A stretch of 64,000 nt of DNA, from positions 310,001-374,000 of the forward strand of contig NZ_JAFLNF010000005.1 of the NCBI RefSeq assembly GCF_017313085.1, given 5' to 3'. The position numbers were made by a program, and so were the translations under genes. The notes under the pieces were generated by a model. That model saw only the letters and a list, made by a program, of their open reading frames with translations, was not told where the DNA came from and ran no database searches. Source of the stretch: Roseibium limicola. GTDB taxonomy: Bacteria > Pseudomonadota > Alphaproteobacteria > Rhizobiales > Stappiaceae. How positions within the stretch are numbered: the stretch's first letter is position 1; each line of letters starts with the position of its first letter. This document shows positions 10,456-19,651 of the stretch, piece by piece.

Positions 10456-10629
10456 CATATGAGGGTCGGCAGGTCAGGTTCCTGCCAACGCCGTGTGAGG
10501 CGCGTGTCGATTGCCGAATGAGACCCGTGTCACGACCGGGCTAAATCCGCTCATCGGCTTGACGCGCTCACCACAGAGTGCGAAATGCTTGCATCAAGAC
10601 TGGATTTTCTCGAAGGACGTGTCGGGACG

Positions 10630-11016
10630 ATGAAAAAGTTTCTGCTCGAAATTTTCACCTGGTGGCATGGCCGCACCATCGGCACGCGCTTCTTCACCTG
10701 GCGCAAGGGTGAGTTTGTTGGCGAAGACGAGTTTGGCAACGCCTATTACCGTGAGCGCAACGGCAAGAAGCGGTGGGTGATCTACAATGGTCCCGCTGAA
10801 GCCTCTGCGATCCCTCCCGGTTGGCATGGATGGATGCACCGCCGGGTGGACACACCGCCGGTTGACGAGACCTACTATCCGAAACATTGGCAGAAGGCCC
10901 ACATCGCCAACCAGACCGGGACACCGGGCGCCTATCGTCCGCATGGCTCGATTCTGACGCCAGAAAGACGCCCGGAAGTGACAGGCGACTATGACGCCTG
11001 GACGCCGGGTCAGTAA
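10630..11016 (+). CDS. NADH dehydrogenase subunit NDUFA12 (B17.2) homologue
   Basis: 128 residues from the ATG at 10630; GAAGGA sits 12 nt upstream. The sequence opens with MKKFLLEIFTWWHG and contains the family core TRFFTWRKGEFVGEDEFGN, then RWVIYNG and PPGWHGWMH. This accessory subunit is shared by mitochondria and alphaproteobacteria and binds at the junction of the membrane and peripheral arms of complex I. The gene stands alone, as is usual in Hyphomicrobiales, away from the nuo operon, and ends at a strong terminator. Confidence 0.93.
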   Translation: MKKFLLEIFTWWHGRTIGTRFFTWRKGEFVGEDEFGNAYYRERNGKKRWVIYNGPAEASAIPPGWHGWMHRRVDTPPVDETYYPKHWQKAHIANQTGTPGAYRPHGSILTPERRPEVTGDYDAWTPGQ

Positions 11017-11039
11017 CTGATTTAATAAATCAAATGAAT

Positions 11040-11066
11040 AAAAGTCCGCAAGTTGCGGGCTTTTTT
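11040..11066. terminator. Bidirectional intrinsic terminator
   Basis: The stem AGTCCGC / GCGGGCT encloses an AAGTT loop. TTTTTT follows on the plus strand and a TTTTATT run on the minus strand, so it can end both the NDUFA12 gene and the convergent GNAT gene. Confidence 0.85.
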
Positions 11067-11071
11067 GTGTT

Positions 11072-11554
11072 TTAGCCAGGGTGGCGGGAGGGAACGCCCT
11101 CTGCGCGTAGCTCGAAGCCCACCTTGGTCGTCCGAAACCCCAGGCGTTCATAAAACCTGTGGCCAGCGGCATTTCCGTTTCCCGACAGTAACATGATCTT
11201 GTAGCAACCGGTTTTCCAGGCCAGCGCAATTGCTGCCTGCACCAGCTGCGCGCCATAACCCCGGCTGCGGTGGGCCGCGTCAGTGACGACGTTTTCAATT
11301 AATGCATAAGGCGCTGCCGCACGGGACAGGTTGGGAATGATCACCAACGTACAGGTGGTCACCGGCGTGCCATGCAAAGATCCGAGAAAGACCGACAGGC
11401 CCGGATGACCGATCATCCGCAGATACGCGGCCTCGGCTGCCGCGCCGTCGATCTCGAGATCGTTGGCGATCAGATGGCGATAGAGTTGCTGTAGGGCTGG
11501 GCCATCCTCGGGACCGGCAAGCGAGAGGGTAAGCTGATCGAAAGCAGTGGCCAT
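11072..11554 (-). CDS. GNAT-family N-acetyltransferase
   Basis: 160 residues. The acetyl-CoA-binding motif A is visible as VVTDAAHRSRGYGAQLVQAA (about residues 89-108), with RxRGYG as the pyrophosphate loop, followed by motif B with NAAGHRFYERLGF near 129-141. The length and order are those of a single-domain GNAT. The acceptor substrate cannot be predicted. It is bounded on both sides by intrinsic terminators, so it is transcribed alone. Confidence 0.9.
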   Translation of the reverse strand: MATAFDQLTLSLAGPEDGPALQQLYRHLIANDLEIDGAAAEAAYLRMIGHPGLSVFLGSLHGTPVTTCTLVIIPNLSRAAAPYALIENVVTDAAHRSRGYGAQLVQAAIALAWKTGCYKIMLLSGNGNAAGHRFYERLGFRTTKVGFELRAEGVPSRHPG

Positions 11555-11612
11555 TGCGGTTTCCAGGTTTTTTGTCGCTTTCAGTCTGGTTTGACATCCT
11601 GCTGGACAAAAT

Positions 11613-11641
11613 AAAAGCCCGCCGGGTGAGGGCGGGCTTTT
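11613..11641 (-). terminator. Intrinsic terminator after the alpha/beta hydrolase gene
   Basis: AAAGCCCGCC pairs with GGCGGGCTTT around a short loop. On the minus strand the stem is followed by TTTTATTTTG. It lies 26 nt past the stop of the hydrolase gene. Confidence 0.85.
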
Positions 11642-11666
11642 GGGTGTCTTGGATTATCTCAGCAAA

Positions 11667-12335
11667 TCAATCGATCGGAATGTAATCCGCCGGGGTGATG
11701 CCGAGACGTTCGTCGAGATAATCACCGCAACGACCCATCAGGTCGTCGACGTGCTTCTCGAAGAAGTGGTTGGCACCCGGGATCTCCTGATGGTTGATCA
11801 CGATGCCCTTCTGGGTCTTCAGCTTGTCGACCAGCGTCTGGACGTCTTTCTGTGGCACAACCTTGTCGTCTTCGCCGTGAATGATCAGGCCGGAAGACGG
11901 GCAGGGAGCAAGGAAGGAGAAATCATTCAGGTTGGCTGGTGGGGCGACGGAAATGAAGCCTTCCACTTCCGGGCGCCGCATAAGCAGCTGCATGCCGATC
12001 CAGGCGCCGAAAGAAAAGCCGGCGATCCAGCAGGCGCGCGCGTCCGGATGGACAGTCTGCACCCAGTCAAGCGCTGCGGCTGCATCGGACAGTTCACCCT
12101 GGCCGTGATCGAAGGTGCCCTGGGAGCGACCGACACCGCGGAAATTGAAGCGCAGGACCGCAAAACCGCGCTGCGCAAACATGTAATATGTCTGGTAGAC
12201 GATCTGGTTGTTCATGGTGCCGCCGAACTGCGGATGCAGATGCAGCACCAATGCGATCGGGGCGTTGCGCTTCTTGGCGGGATGAAAACGGCCTTCCAGG
12301 CGGCCGGCCGGGCCGTTAAAGATCACCTCAGGCAT
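11667..12335 (-). CDS. Alpha/beta hydrolase (COG2945-like)
   Basis: 222 residues. The nucleophile elbow is GFSFG (about residues 106-110), an acidic residue lies in HGEDDKVVP (about 153-161), and the catalytic histidine is in GANHFFEKH (about 189-197). The N-terminal region, with LHLHPQFGGTMNN and FNFRGVGRSQG, is typical of small COG2945 hydrolases annotated as dienelactone-hydrolase-like. No signal peptide is seen, so it is likely cytosolic. Substrate unknown. The gene is divergent from the suf operon and shares a 284-bp regulatory region with it. Confidence 0.88.
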   Translation of the reverse strand: MPEVIFNGPAGRLEGRFHPAKKRNAPIALVLHLHPQFGGTMNNQIVYQTYYMFAQRGFAVLRFNFRGVGRSQGTFDHGQGELSDAAAALDWVQTVHPDARACWIAGFSFGAWIGMQLLMRRPEVEGFISVAPPANLNDFSFLAPCPSSGLIIHGEDDKVVPQKDVQTLVDKLKTQKGIVINHQEIPGANHFFEKHVDDLMGRCGDYLDERLGITPADYIPID

Positions 12336-12441
12336 TTGGCGCTCAGTCCTTCTTGTCGTTGTGGGGTCCCGTCGGGGACCATCTTTCTGGGGATTTCGAT
12401 ATCAGAACCTGTGTAGTCCAAACTTGACTCATAGGTTCCGA

Positions 12442-12474
12442 GTTTCTAAAAGCCTTGTTTAGAATTATTCGAAA
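12442..12474. promoter_or_regulatory. Irr-type iron box (ICE motif) upstream of the suf operon
   Basis: TTTAGAATTATTCGAAA at 12458-12474 matches the rhizobial Irr box TTTAGAA-N3-TTCTAAA at 13 of 14 informative positions. A further TTCTAAA at 12444-12450 forms a perfect inverted repeat with the TTTAGAA. A possible -10 (TATAAC) is at 12500-12505. Irr control of suf operons is known in Agrobacterium and relatives; its use here is inferred. Confidence 0.65.
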
Positions 12475-12619
12475 GTCGGCGTGTCCAACACAAGGGTCGT
12501 ATAACCGATCCGAGTTGCGGCACGTTTACGTCATCCTTACGGAAAAATTCAAGCATTCCGTGAAGGCGACCCGTGATTAGCGACTTTCATGGACCTAGAA
12601 TGACTTATATGGGCATCGC

Positions 12620-13789
12620 ATGATGGCAAAGAACCCCCTTGTCTATCTGGATCATAATGCCGGCGCGCCCCTGCGTGCCAGCGCCAGAGAGGCTATGGGC
12701 GCGGTTTGGGCTGATGTCGGCAATGCATCTTCCGTTCACAGCGCCGGTCGCAAGGCTCGCGGCCGCCTTGAACAGGCGCGCGAATCCATTGCTCGTCTGT
12801 GCGGCGCCAAAACCCGCGCTGTTACCCTTGTCTCGGGCGGCACGGAAGCCAATATGACAGCCTTGAGCCCTGTGTGGGTCGATCAGGGCGAGCCAAAGTA
12901 TCTTGATCGGCTGCTGCGGGGCGCAACAGAGCATCCGTCCGTTATCGCCGGCGGGCGCTTCCGGGCCTCTGCCCAGGACGTTTTGCCGGTGGATGGCGAT
13001 GGAATCGTCGATCTGTCGGTACTGGCTGACAAGCTGAAAGACACCACGCCGACGCTGGTGTCTGTGATGGCAGCCAACAATGAGACGGGTGTGATCCAGC
13101 CATTGGCCGAAATCGGTGCACTCGTTCGCGAATCTGGTGCCTTCTTGCATGTGGACGCTGTCCAGGCTGCTGGCCGCATGCCGATTGATATGGACGCATG
13201 GCAGGCGGATGTGGTGACCCTGTCTGCGCATAAATTCGGCGGCCCGCAGGGCATGGGCGCAGTGGTCGTACGCTCCACGGCGCGCGTGCCATCGGCTCTG
13301 ATGACGGGCGGAGGCCAGGAAAACTGGCGACGTGCCGGCACGGAGAATGTCGCTGGTGCGGTCGGGTTTGGCGTTGCAGCCGAAGAGGCGCTTGCCGAAA
13401 CTGCGGACGTGGTACGGCTTCAGGGCTTGCGTGACCGGCTGGAGGCCGGTGTCCGGGCTGCATGTCCGGGCGTGGTGTTGTTTTCCGAAAATGCGCCGCG
13501 TCTGGCCAACACAAGCTGTTTCGCCGTTTCCGGCGTCAAGGCGGAGACCGCGCTGATCGCTTTTGATCTGGCCAATCTCTGCCTGTCATCGGGATCGGCC
13601 TGTTCCTCGGGCAAGGTATCCGTCTCGCATGTGCTGACGGCCATGGGGGTCGAGGAAGATCTGGCACGCTGTGCACTGCGTGTTTCCATGGGGTGGTCGA
13701 CGTCTGAGTCGGATATCGAGCGCTTTCTCGATGTCTGGCCCGGTATTGTCGACCGGCTGAACCCGGAGGCGCGCCGCAAGGCGGCATGA
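12620..13789 (+). CDS. Cysteine desulfurase, class I (NifS/IscS type), first gene of the suf operon
   Basis: 389 residues; an adjacent ATG at 12623 is equally possible as start. The PLP enzyme takes sulfur from cysteine and passes it on as a persulfide. Seen: YLDHNAGAP at the start, SGGTEAN (cofactor-binding loop), VDAVQAAGR, the PLP lysine in LSAHKFGGPQG (about residue 206), and the mobile-loop catalytic cysteine in SSGSACSSGK (about 326-335), whose form marks class I. It is followed after 172 bp by sufB. Two desulfurases in one suf operon (this one and SufS) are usual in Hyphomicrobiales. No iscR-type repressor gene precedes it. Confidence 0.93.
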   Translation: MMAKNPLVYLDHNAGAPLRASAREAMGAVWADVGNASSVHSAGRKARGRLEQARESIARLCGAKTRAVTLVSGGTEANMTALSPVWVDQGEPKYLDRLLRGATEHPSVIAGGRFRASAQDVLPVDGDGIVDLSVLADKLKDTTPTLVSVMAANNETGVIQPLAEIGALVRESGAFLHVDAVQAAGRMPIDMDAWQADVVTLSAHKFGGPQGMGAVVVRSTARVPSALMTGGGQENWRRAGTENVAGAVGFGVAAEEALAETADVVRLQGLRDRLEAGVRAACPGVVLFSENAPRLANTSCFAVSGVKAETALIAFDLANLCLSSGSACSSGKVSVSHVLTAMGVEEDLARCALRVSMGWSTSESDIERFLDVWPGIVDRLNPEARRKAA

Positions 13790-13822
13790 CACAACCGGTT
13801 CGTAGGGACCGGATCTGAAATT

Positions 13823-13943
13823 CGGCGGAATGGGGCTCCGCCAGATGTACGCGGCAGGGTGTTCTCCTAGGGAGACCTCGCCAAATCTTATGCGGCAGAG
13901 AAATCTCCGCGAAGTTTGACCAAGGGCAGGGTGTCATTGCCCT
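13823..13943 (+). other. Two short hairpins in the desulfurase-sufB gap
   Basis: GGCGGA (13824-13829) pairs with TCCGCC (13837-13842), and AGGGCA (13923-13928) pairs with TGCCCT (13938-13943). The second ends about 7 nt before the GGAG ribosome-binding site of sufB. They may shape mRNA processing or relative expression; no T-run follows, so they are not terminators. Confidence 0.45.
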
Positions 13944-13961
13944 GCAGGACGGAGTAGTAAA

Positions 13962-15434
13962 ATGCCAGCTGTGCAGGAGACGATCGATCAGGTCAAAGCG
14001 ATCGATGTTGACCAGTATAAGTATGGCTTCGTCACCGACATCGAGTCGGAACGAGGCGCGAAAGGGCTGAGTGAGGAGACAGTACGTTTTCTCTCTGCCA
14101 AAAAGGGCGAGCCGGAGTGGATGACGGAATGGCGCCTTGATGCGCTGCGCCGCTTCAACACGATGGAAGAGCCGGATTGGGCTCGTGTGAGCTACCCGAA
14201 GATTGATTTCGACGAACTCTACTACTGGGCCTCACCGAAGTCCGTAGAAGGCCCCAAGAGTCTGGATGAAGTCGATCCCGAGCTGCTTGCGACCTACGAA
14301 AAGCTCGGTATTCCACTGCGCGAGCAGGAAATCCTGGCCGGCGTCGAGCCGAAGAATCGGATTGCCGTCGATGCAGTGTTCGACAGCGTCTCCGTGGTCA
14401 CGACCTTCAAGAAGGAACTGGCGGCCGCAGGTGTGATCTTCTGCTCGATTTCCGAAGCCATCAAGGAACATCCGGAGCTGGTCAAGAAGTACCTCGGCTC
14501 TGTCGTTCCGGTCACCGACAACTATTATGCCACGCTGAACTCCGCAGTCTTCTCCGATGGGTCGTTTGTCTACATTCCCGAAGGCGTTCGCTGCCCGATG
14601 GAACTGTCGACCTACTTCCGCATCAACGAGCAGAACACCGGGCAGTTCGAACGCACGCTGATCATCGCCGAGAAGGGCTCTTACGTGTCCTATCTGGAGG
14701 GCTGTACCGCTCCCCAGCGCGATGAGAACCAGCTGCATGCGGCTGTCGTGGAGCTGGTGGCTCTGGATGACGCGGAGATCAAGTACTCCACCGTTCAGAA
14801 CTGGTTCCCGGGTGACTCCGAAGGCAAGGGTGGGATCTACAACTTCGTCACCAAGCGTGGCGACTGTCGCGGCAAGAACTCCAAGATCTCCTGGACCCAG
14901 GTCGAGACCGGGTCCGCGATCACCTGGAAGTACCCCTCCTGCATCCTGCGTGGCGACAACTCGGTCGGTGAGTTCTACTCCATCGCCGTTTCCAACGGCT
15001 ACCAGCAGATCGACAGCGGCACCAAGATGATCCACCTGGGCAAGAACACGTCCAGCCGCATCATCTCCAAGGGCATTTCCGCCGGCAAGTCGTCCAACAC
15101 CTACCGTGGTCTGGTCTCCGCTCACCGCAAGGCGTCCAATGCCCGCAACTTCACCCAGTGTGACTCGTTGCTGATTGGTCAGGATTGCGGCGCGCATACG
15201 GTACCTTACATCGAGAGCAAGAACGCCTCGGCGGTGTTTGAACACGAGGCCACCACCTCGAAGATCTCCGATGACCAGATGTTCTACTGCCTGCAGCGCG
15301 GTCTCGACGAGGAAGGCGCGGTTGCGCTGATTGTCAACGGCTTCGTCAAGGACGTGATTCAGCAGCTGCCGATGGAATTCGCCGTCGAAGCCCAAAAGCT
15401 GATCTCCATCTCGCTCGAAGGCTCTGTGGGCTAA
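13962..15434 (+). CDS. sufB: Fe-S cluster assembly scaffold SufB
   Basis: 490 residues, the normal length; GGAG lies 8 nt upstream of the ATG. SufB is the scaffold half of the SufBC2D complex on which Fe-S clusters are built in the cytosol. Seen: [53 protein letters not shown], and the conserved cysteine region [11 protein letters not shown] (sulfur acceptor/cluster site in the family) followed by AHTVPYIE and [10 protein letters not shown]. The order sufB-sufC-sufD follows directly. Transcription is probably controlled by the Irr-type box upstream of the operon. Confidence 0.97.
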   Translation: MPAVQETIDQVKAIDVDQYKYGFVTDIESERGAKGLSEETVRFLSAKKGEPEWMTEWRLDALRRFNTMEEPDWARVSYPKIDFDELYYWASPKSVEGPKSLDEVDPELLATYEKLGIPLREQEILAGVEPKNRIAVDAVFDSVSVVTTFKKELAAAGVIFCSISEAIKEHPELVKKYLGSVVPVTDNYYATLNSAVFSDGSFVYIPEGVRCPMELSTYFRINEQNTGQFERTLIIAEKGSYVSYLEGCTAPQRDENQLHAAVVELVALDDAEIKYSTVQNWFPGDSEGKGGIYNFVTKRGDCRGKNSKISWTQVETGSAITWKYPSCILRGDNSVGEFYSIAVSNGYQQIDSGTKMIHLGKNTSSRIISKGISAGKSSNTYRGLVSAHRKASNARNFTQCDSLLIGQDCGAHTVPYIESKNASAVFEHEATTSKISDDQMFYCLQRGLDEEGAVALIVNGFVKDVIQQLPMEFAVEAQKLISISLEGSVG

Positions 15435-15518
15435 GCCCCGCGTTGGACCAAGTTTTGAATTGATTGGGGTCCGCAGGCTTTTACAGCTGTGCGCCCGACT
15501 GACACGAGGAATATCTCA

Positions 15519-16271
15519 ATGCTTGAGATCAAGAACCTGCATGCCCGTATCGCCGAAGACGGCACTGAAATCCTGCGTGGCGTTGACCTGAAGGTGAACG
15601 CTGGCGAAGTGCACGCCATTATGGGCCCGAACGGCTCCGGCAAGTCGACCCTGTCCTACATTCTGGCAGGCAAGTCCGACTATGAAGTCACCGAAGGCGA
15701 GATCATCTTCCACGGCGAGAACCTTCTCGAGCTGGAGCCGGATGAGCGTGCCGCCGCTGGCGTTTTCCTGGCGTTCCAGTATCCGATCGAAATTCCGGGT
15801 GTTGCGACGATGGAATTCCTGAAGACGGCCATGAACGCTCAGCGCAAGGCCAAGGGCCAGGCTCAGCTGTCCATTCCGGACTTCATGAAGCTGGTCAAGG
15901 AAAAGTCCAAGGACCTGAACGTCTCCATGGACATGCTGAAGCGTCCGCTCAACGTCGGTTTCTCCGGTGGCGAAAAGAAGCGCGCGGAAATCCTGCAGAT
16001 GTCCCTACTGGAACCGAGCCTTTGCGTTCTCGATGAAACAGACTCCGGTCTCGACATTGATGCCCTGCGCATTGTTTCGGAGGGCGTCAACAAGTTGCGC
16101 TCACCAGAGCGCGCCATGGTGGTGATCACCCACTACCAGCGTCTTCTCGACCACATCATTCCGGACGTCGTTCACGTTCTCTCCAAGGGCCGTATCGTCA
16201 AGACCGGCGGCAAGGAACTGGCTCTCGAGCTGGAAAAGAACGGCTACGCCGACTACATTGAAGCTGCTTGA
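15519..16271 (+). CDS. sufC: Fe-S cluster assembly ATPase SufC
   Basis: 250 residues from the ATG at 15519, preceded by GAGGAA with 7-8 nt spacing; the frame opens earlier at 15489 but lacks family residues there. SufC is the ABC-type ATPase that drives conformational change of the SufB-SufD scaffold. Seen: Walker A GPNGSGKST near 34-42, the Q-loop AFQYP, the SufC-type signature SGGEKKRAE near 150-158, and Walker B CVLDETDSGLD near 170-180. It has no membrane partner. SufD starts 19 nt past its stop. Confidence 0.97.
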   Translation: MLEIKNLHARIAEDGTEILRGVDLKVNAGEVHAIMGPNGSGKSTLSYILAGKSDYEVTEGEIIFHGENLLELEPDERAAAGVFLAFQYPIEIPGVATMEFLKTAMNAQRKAKGQAQLSIPDFMKLVKEKSKDLNVSMDMLKRPLNVGFSGGEKKRAEILQMSLLEPSLCVLDETDSGLDIDALRIVSEGVNKLRSPERAMVVITHYQRLLDHIIPDVVHVLSKGRIVKTGGKELALELEKNGYADYIEAA

Positions 16272-16290
16272 TCAGGAGGTGGATCACACC

Positions 16291-17610
16291 ATGACTGCCC
16301 CAACACAGATCAGCCACACCCAGGCGGAAAGCGACCTTCTGGCCCGTTTTGATACGGCCAAGGGTGATCTCTCCGGCTCCACCGCGGTCTCCGACCTGCG
16401 CGTGGCCGCTGCCGAGCAGATCAAGACCAAGGGTCTGCCGCACCGCCGTGTGGAAGAATACAAATACACCGACTTGCGCGCCTACATGAAGTCGGCCGCG
16501 CCGCTCGCTCCCAAGGCGTCAGCTGCAGAGGCCAAGGCTCTTGCAGATGCCGAGAACGCTTATGGCGAACTCGAACGCTTCCGGATTGTCGTGGCCAATG
16601 GCACGTACCTCGCTGAGGTCTCTGATTTGGAGGCTTTGGCAGCTGAAGGCGTCACCGTCACCGATTTCGCCGCGGCACTGGATCAGGATACGGCGGCGGA
16701 CCTCCTGGCGACACCGCCGAGCGCCGGCACCGACGGCGTTCTGGCGCTTAACACGGCCTTCGTTCAGGGCGGTGTCGTGATCACCGTCAAGGAAGGCGCG
16801 GACGTCTCGCGTCCGGTTGAGCTGGTTCATGTGTCGACGGCTGAGGGGGCTATCGTCACCCGCAACCGGATCAATGTGGCCAAGGGCGCCAAGCTGAAAA
16901 TGCTTGAAAGCTTTGCCGGCACAACGGGCACGGGCGAAACCAACGTGGTCTTCGACTACAAGATCGCCGACAACGCCGAGTTCGCCACCACCCGTCTGGT
17001 GGTTGGTGCAACCGAAGGCGCGCGCCTGCTGACCACGCTGGCCACCATCGGTGCCGATGCGATCTTCAAGATCCTCGGTTTCATGGCCGGTCCGGCTTTT
17101 GCCCGGAACCAGCAGTTCGTTGCCTTTGAAGGCGAGAACTCCGAAGCCAAGCTCTATGGCGTGTCCATGGCCCGTGATCGTTGCCTCGCCGATCAGACGC
17201 TGATCATCGATCACGCGGTCCCGCATTGTAACTCTCGCGAGTACTTCAAGACGGTGCTCGATGACGAGGCGCGTGGCGTGTATCAGGGCCGGATCAACGT
17301 TGCTCAGCATGCCCAGAAGTCCGACGGCGAAATGATGACCCAGGCTCTGCTCCTTTCCGAAGGCCCAGAGATGGCGAACAAGCCGGAGCTGGAGATCTTC
17401 GCCGATGACGTTCTGTGTGCCCATGGCGCGACAAGCGGTCAGATTGATGAAGACCTGCTGTTCTACCTGCGTGCCCGCGGCATTCCGGAAGCTGAAGCCC
17501 GTACGCTTCTCGTCCTTGCATTCCTCTCCGAGGCGATCGAGGAGTTTGAGGAAGAGTATGTGACGGACTTCCTGGAACAGCGCGTTCGCGACTGGCTCGC
17601 CGGCAAGTAA
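16291..17610 (+). CDS. sufD: Fe-S cluster assembly protein SufD
   Basis: 439 residues from the ATG at 16291, chosen because AGGAGGT at 16274-16280 is 10 nt upstream; an in-frame start at 16258 would overlap sufC. SufD pairs with SufB on the SufC dimer and is needed for iron acquisition by the scaffold. Seen: LPHRRVEEYKYTDLRAY near the N-terminus, then a beta-helical core, and the conserved C-terminal block DHAVPHCNSREYFKTVLDD, VYQGRINVAQHAQKSDG and CAHGATSGQIDEDLLFYLRARG. The stop is followed by a palindrome cluster that separates it from sufS. Confidence 0.96.
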   Translation: MTAPTQISHTQAESDLLARFDTAKGDLSGSTAVSDLRVAAAEQIKTKGLPHRRVEEYKYTDLRAYMKSAAPLAPKASAAEAKALADAENAYGELERFRIVVANGTYLAEVSDLEALAAEGVTVTDFAAALDQDTAADLLATPPSAGTDGVLALNTAFVQGGVVITVKEGADVSRPVELVHVSTAEGAIVTRNRINVAKGAKLKMLESFAGTTGTGETNVVFDYKIADNAEFATTRLVVGATEGARLLTTLATIGADAIFKILGFMAGPAFARNQQFVAFEGENSEAKLYGVSMARDRCLADQTLIIDHAVPHCNSREYFKTVLDDEARGVYQGRINVAQHAQKSDGEMMTQALLLSEGPEMANKPELEIFADDVLCAHGATSGQIDEDLLFYLRARGIPEAEARTLLVLAFLSEAIEEFEEEYVTDFLEQRVRDWLAGK

Positions 17611-17629
17611 GACACTCTTTGCTCCGCCG

Positions 17630-17801
17630 TCATGCCCGGGCGCGTCCCGGGCATCCAGTCTCTGCCTCGGAAGCTGCTGGATCCTCGGGGCAAGCCCGAG
17701 GATGACTGCGGGAGAAGGATGATTGCTGCCCCGGCCTTGCGCCGGGACCAGAATGCCAGAATGGCCTTGCGCTCCCAGGCTGGGAGCGCAACCTATAATA
17801 T
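17630..17801. repeat. Cluster of four REP-like palindromes between sufD and sufS
   Basis: Four imperfect palindromes follow one another: GCCCGGG..CCCGGGC, ATCCTCGGGGC..GCCCGAGGAT, CCCCGGC..GCCGGGA and TTGCGCTCCC..GGGAGCGCAA. The first two belong to the same family as the palindromes in the other repeat clusters of this window (35.7, 47.9, 54.4 and 58.4 kb). Unlike those, this cluster sits between two genes of one operon. Confidence 0.8.
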
Positions 17802-17829
17802 TCGTTATATTTGAATGGGAGCCGGCGGC

Positions 17830-19077
17830 ATGACGCTCGCAATGTCAGAACTCGACAAGCCTTATGATGTTGAGGCGATCCGCAAGGATTTTCCGATCCT
17901 GTCGCGCGAGGTCTATGGCAAGCCGCTTGTCTATCTCGACAATGGCGCATCGGCTCAGAAGCCGCAGGCGGTGATTGATGCCATCACCCACTCCTATTCG
18001 CATGAGTATGCCAACGTTCACCGCGGGCTGCACTTTCTCTCCAATGCCGCGACCGATGCCTATGAGGGCGCACGAGAAAAGGTTCGCAACTTCCTCAACG
18101 CCGGATCCGTAGACGAAGTGATCTTCACCCGATCCACCACCGAGGCGATCAACCTCGTCTCCTACGGTCTGGGCGAGGATTACTTCCAGGAGGGGGATGA
18201 GATTGTCCTCTCCATTATGGAGCACCATTCCAACATCGTTCCCTGGCACTTCCACCGCGAGCGCAAGGGCGCCGTCTTGAAGTGGCTTTATGTCAAGGAA
18301 GATGGATCGTTTGATCTTGATGCCTTTACAGAAACCCTGACAGAGCGCACCAAGCTTGTTGCGATCACCCAGATGTCGAACGTTCTGGGCACAGTGGTGC
18401 CGGTCAAGGAAGTCTGCCGCATTGCTCATGAGCGCGGCATTCCGGTTCTGGTTGACGGCAGCCAGGCGGCCGTTCACATGCCGGTCGACGTCCAGGACAT
18501 CGGCTGCGACTTCTACTGCTTCACCGGGCACAAGGTCTACGGACCTTCAGGCATCGGCGTTCTCTGGGGCAAGCCCGAGCGGCTGAAAGCCATGCGTCCG
18601 TTCATGGGTGGTGGCGAAATGATCGGCGAAGTGACCGAAGACGTCATCACTTACGCCGAGCCGCCACATCGCTTCGAGGCCGGCACCCCGCCAATCGTTC
18701 AGGCCATCGGCCTAGGGGCCGCTCTTGACTACATGGAGAGCATCGGCCGCGATAAGATCGCCGCTCATGAGGCGGATCTGCTATCCTATGCGCACGAGCG
18801 TCTGTCGGAAATCAGCTCCCTGCGGATCTTTGGCAATGCGCCAGGCAAAGGAGCCATCGTGTCCTTTGAAATCAAGGGCGCCCATGCCCACGACGTGTCG
18901 ACCATCATCGATCGGTCCGGGGTTGCTGTGCGCGCAGGAACCCATTGTGCGCAGCCGCTCTTGGCAAAATACGGTGTAACCTCTACATGTCGGGCAAGCT
19001 TCGGCATGTACAACACCCGCGCGGAGGTCGACGCCCTCTACACAGCGCTGGTCAAAGCCCAGGCATTCTTTGCCTGA
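17830..19077 (+). CDS. sufS: Cysteine desulfurase SufS (class II)
   Basis: 415 residues from the ATG at 17830, which has GGAG 8 nt upstream; ATGs at 17815 and 17842 are alternatives. SufS is the PLP-dependent desulfurase that feeds the SufBCD scaffold. Seen: YLDNGASAQKP, the class II block ANVHRGLHFLSNAATDAYEGAR, the phosphate-binding EHHSNIVPW, the PLP lysine in FTGHKVYGPSG (about residue 236), and the catalytic cysteine in RAGTHCAQPL (about 379). No SufE gene is in this window; SufU/SufE partners were not found. It is preceded by the palindrome cluster and followed by sufT. Confidence 0.96.
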   Translation: MTLAMSELDKPYDVEAIRKDFPILSREVYGKPLVYLDNGASAQKPQAVIDAITHSYSHEYANVHRGLHFLSNAATDAYEGAREKVRNFLNAGSVDEVIFTRSTTEAINLVSYGLGEDYFQEGDEIVLSIMEHHSNIVPWHFHRERKGAVLKWLYVKEDGSFDLDAFTETLTERTKLVAITQMSNVLGTVVPVKEVCRIAHERGIPVLVDGSQAAVHMPVDVQDIGCDFYCFTGHKVYGPSGIGVLWGKPERLKAMRPFMGGGEMIGEVTEDVITYAEPPHRFEAGTPPIVQAIGLGAALDYMESIGRDKIAAHEADLLSYAHERLSEISSLRIFGNAPGKGAIVSFEIKGAHAHDVSTIIDRSGVAVRAGTHCAQPLLAKYGVTSTCRASFGMYNTRAEVDALYTALVKAQAFFA

Positions 19078-19139
19078 ACTGCTGATGCAGATAGAAATCA
19101 TCGGACGGCCTCAGGCCGCCTGCGGGACACAGTAAGACT

Positions 19140-19538
19140 ATGAGCGACGAGATCACCACCATCGACCATAATGCGGCTGGCGAAGAATTGCGGGCCGAAG
19201 TGGCCGCTCCCTCTGCCATTCCGATGGATGAGCTGGAACGTCTGACGACGGACATCATTACCGCGCTCAAGACGGTCTACGATCCGGAAATCCCCTGCGA
19301 CATCTACGAGCTCGGCTTGATCTACAAGGTCGACATCGAGGATGACCGCTCGATCAACATCGACATGACCCTGACCGCACCGGGCTGTCCGGTGGCCGGA
19401 GAAATGCCAGGCTGGGTTCAAACCGCTGTTGAAACCGTCGGAGGAATCCTGTCGGTGAATGTCGACATGGTCTTCGATCCGCCGTGGACGCCGGAGCGCA
19501 TGTCGGACGAGGCCAAGGTCGCGCTCAACTGGTATTGA
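19140..19538 (+). CDS. sufT: Fe-S assembly protein SufT (DUF59/MIP18 family)
   Basis: 132 residues. The MIP18 domain is clear: VYDPEIPCDIYELGLIY (about residues 46-62), LTAPGCPVAGEMP with the reactive cysteine (about 79-91), and the SufT-type end FDPPWTPERMSDEAK. The first ~30 residues are a variable leader. Family members help cluster maturation or carriage to target proteins. It sits between sufS and sufA in the operon, as in most Hyphomicrobiales. Confidence 0.93.
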   Translation: MSDEITTIDHNAAGEELRAEVAAPSAIPMDELERLTTDIITALKTVYDPEIPCDIYELGLIYKVDIEDDRSINIDMTLTAPGCPVAGEMPGWVQTAVETVGGILSVNVDMVFDPPWTPERMSDEAKVALNWY

Positions 19539-19566
19539 GTTCCGACGCACCGTAGGTTTGACCGGG

Positions 19567-19586
19567 CAGGGGTTTTAACTCCCCTG
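19567..19586 (+). other. Short hairpin between sufT and sufA
   Basis: CAGGGG (19567-19572) pairs with CCCCTG (19581-19586) around TTTTAACT. There is no T-run, so it looks like an mRNA structure and not a terminator. Confidence 0.4.
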
Positions 19587-19651
19587 ACGGATCCTTATAT
19601 TGAAGACAGACAAGGGACGTCTGAGTCCCGCAACGTCGGATTGAGGAAGTT

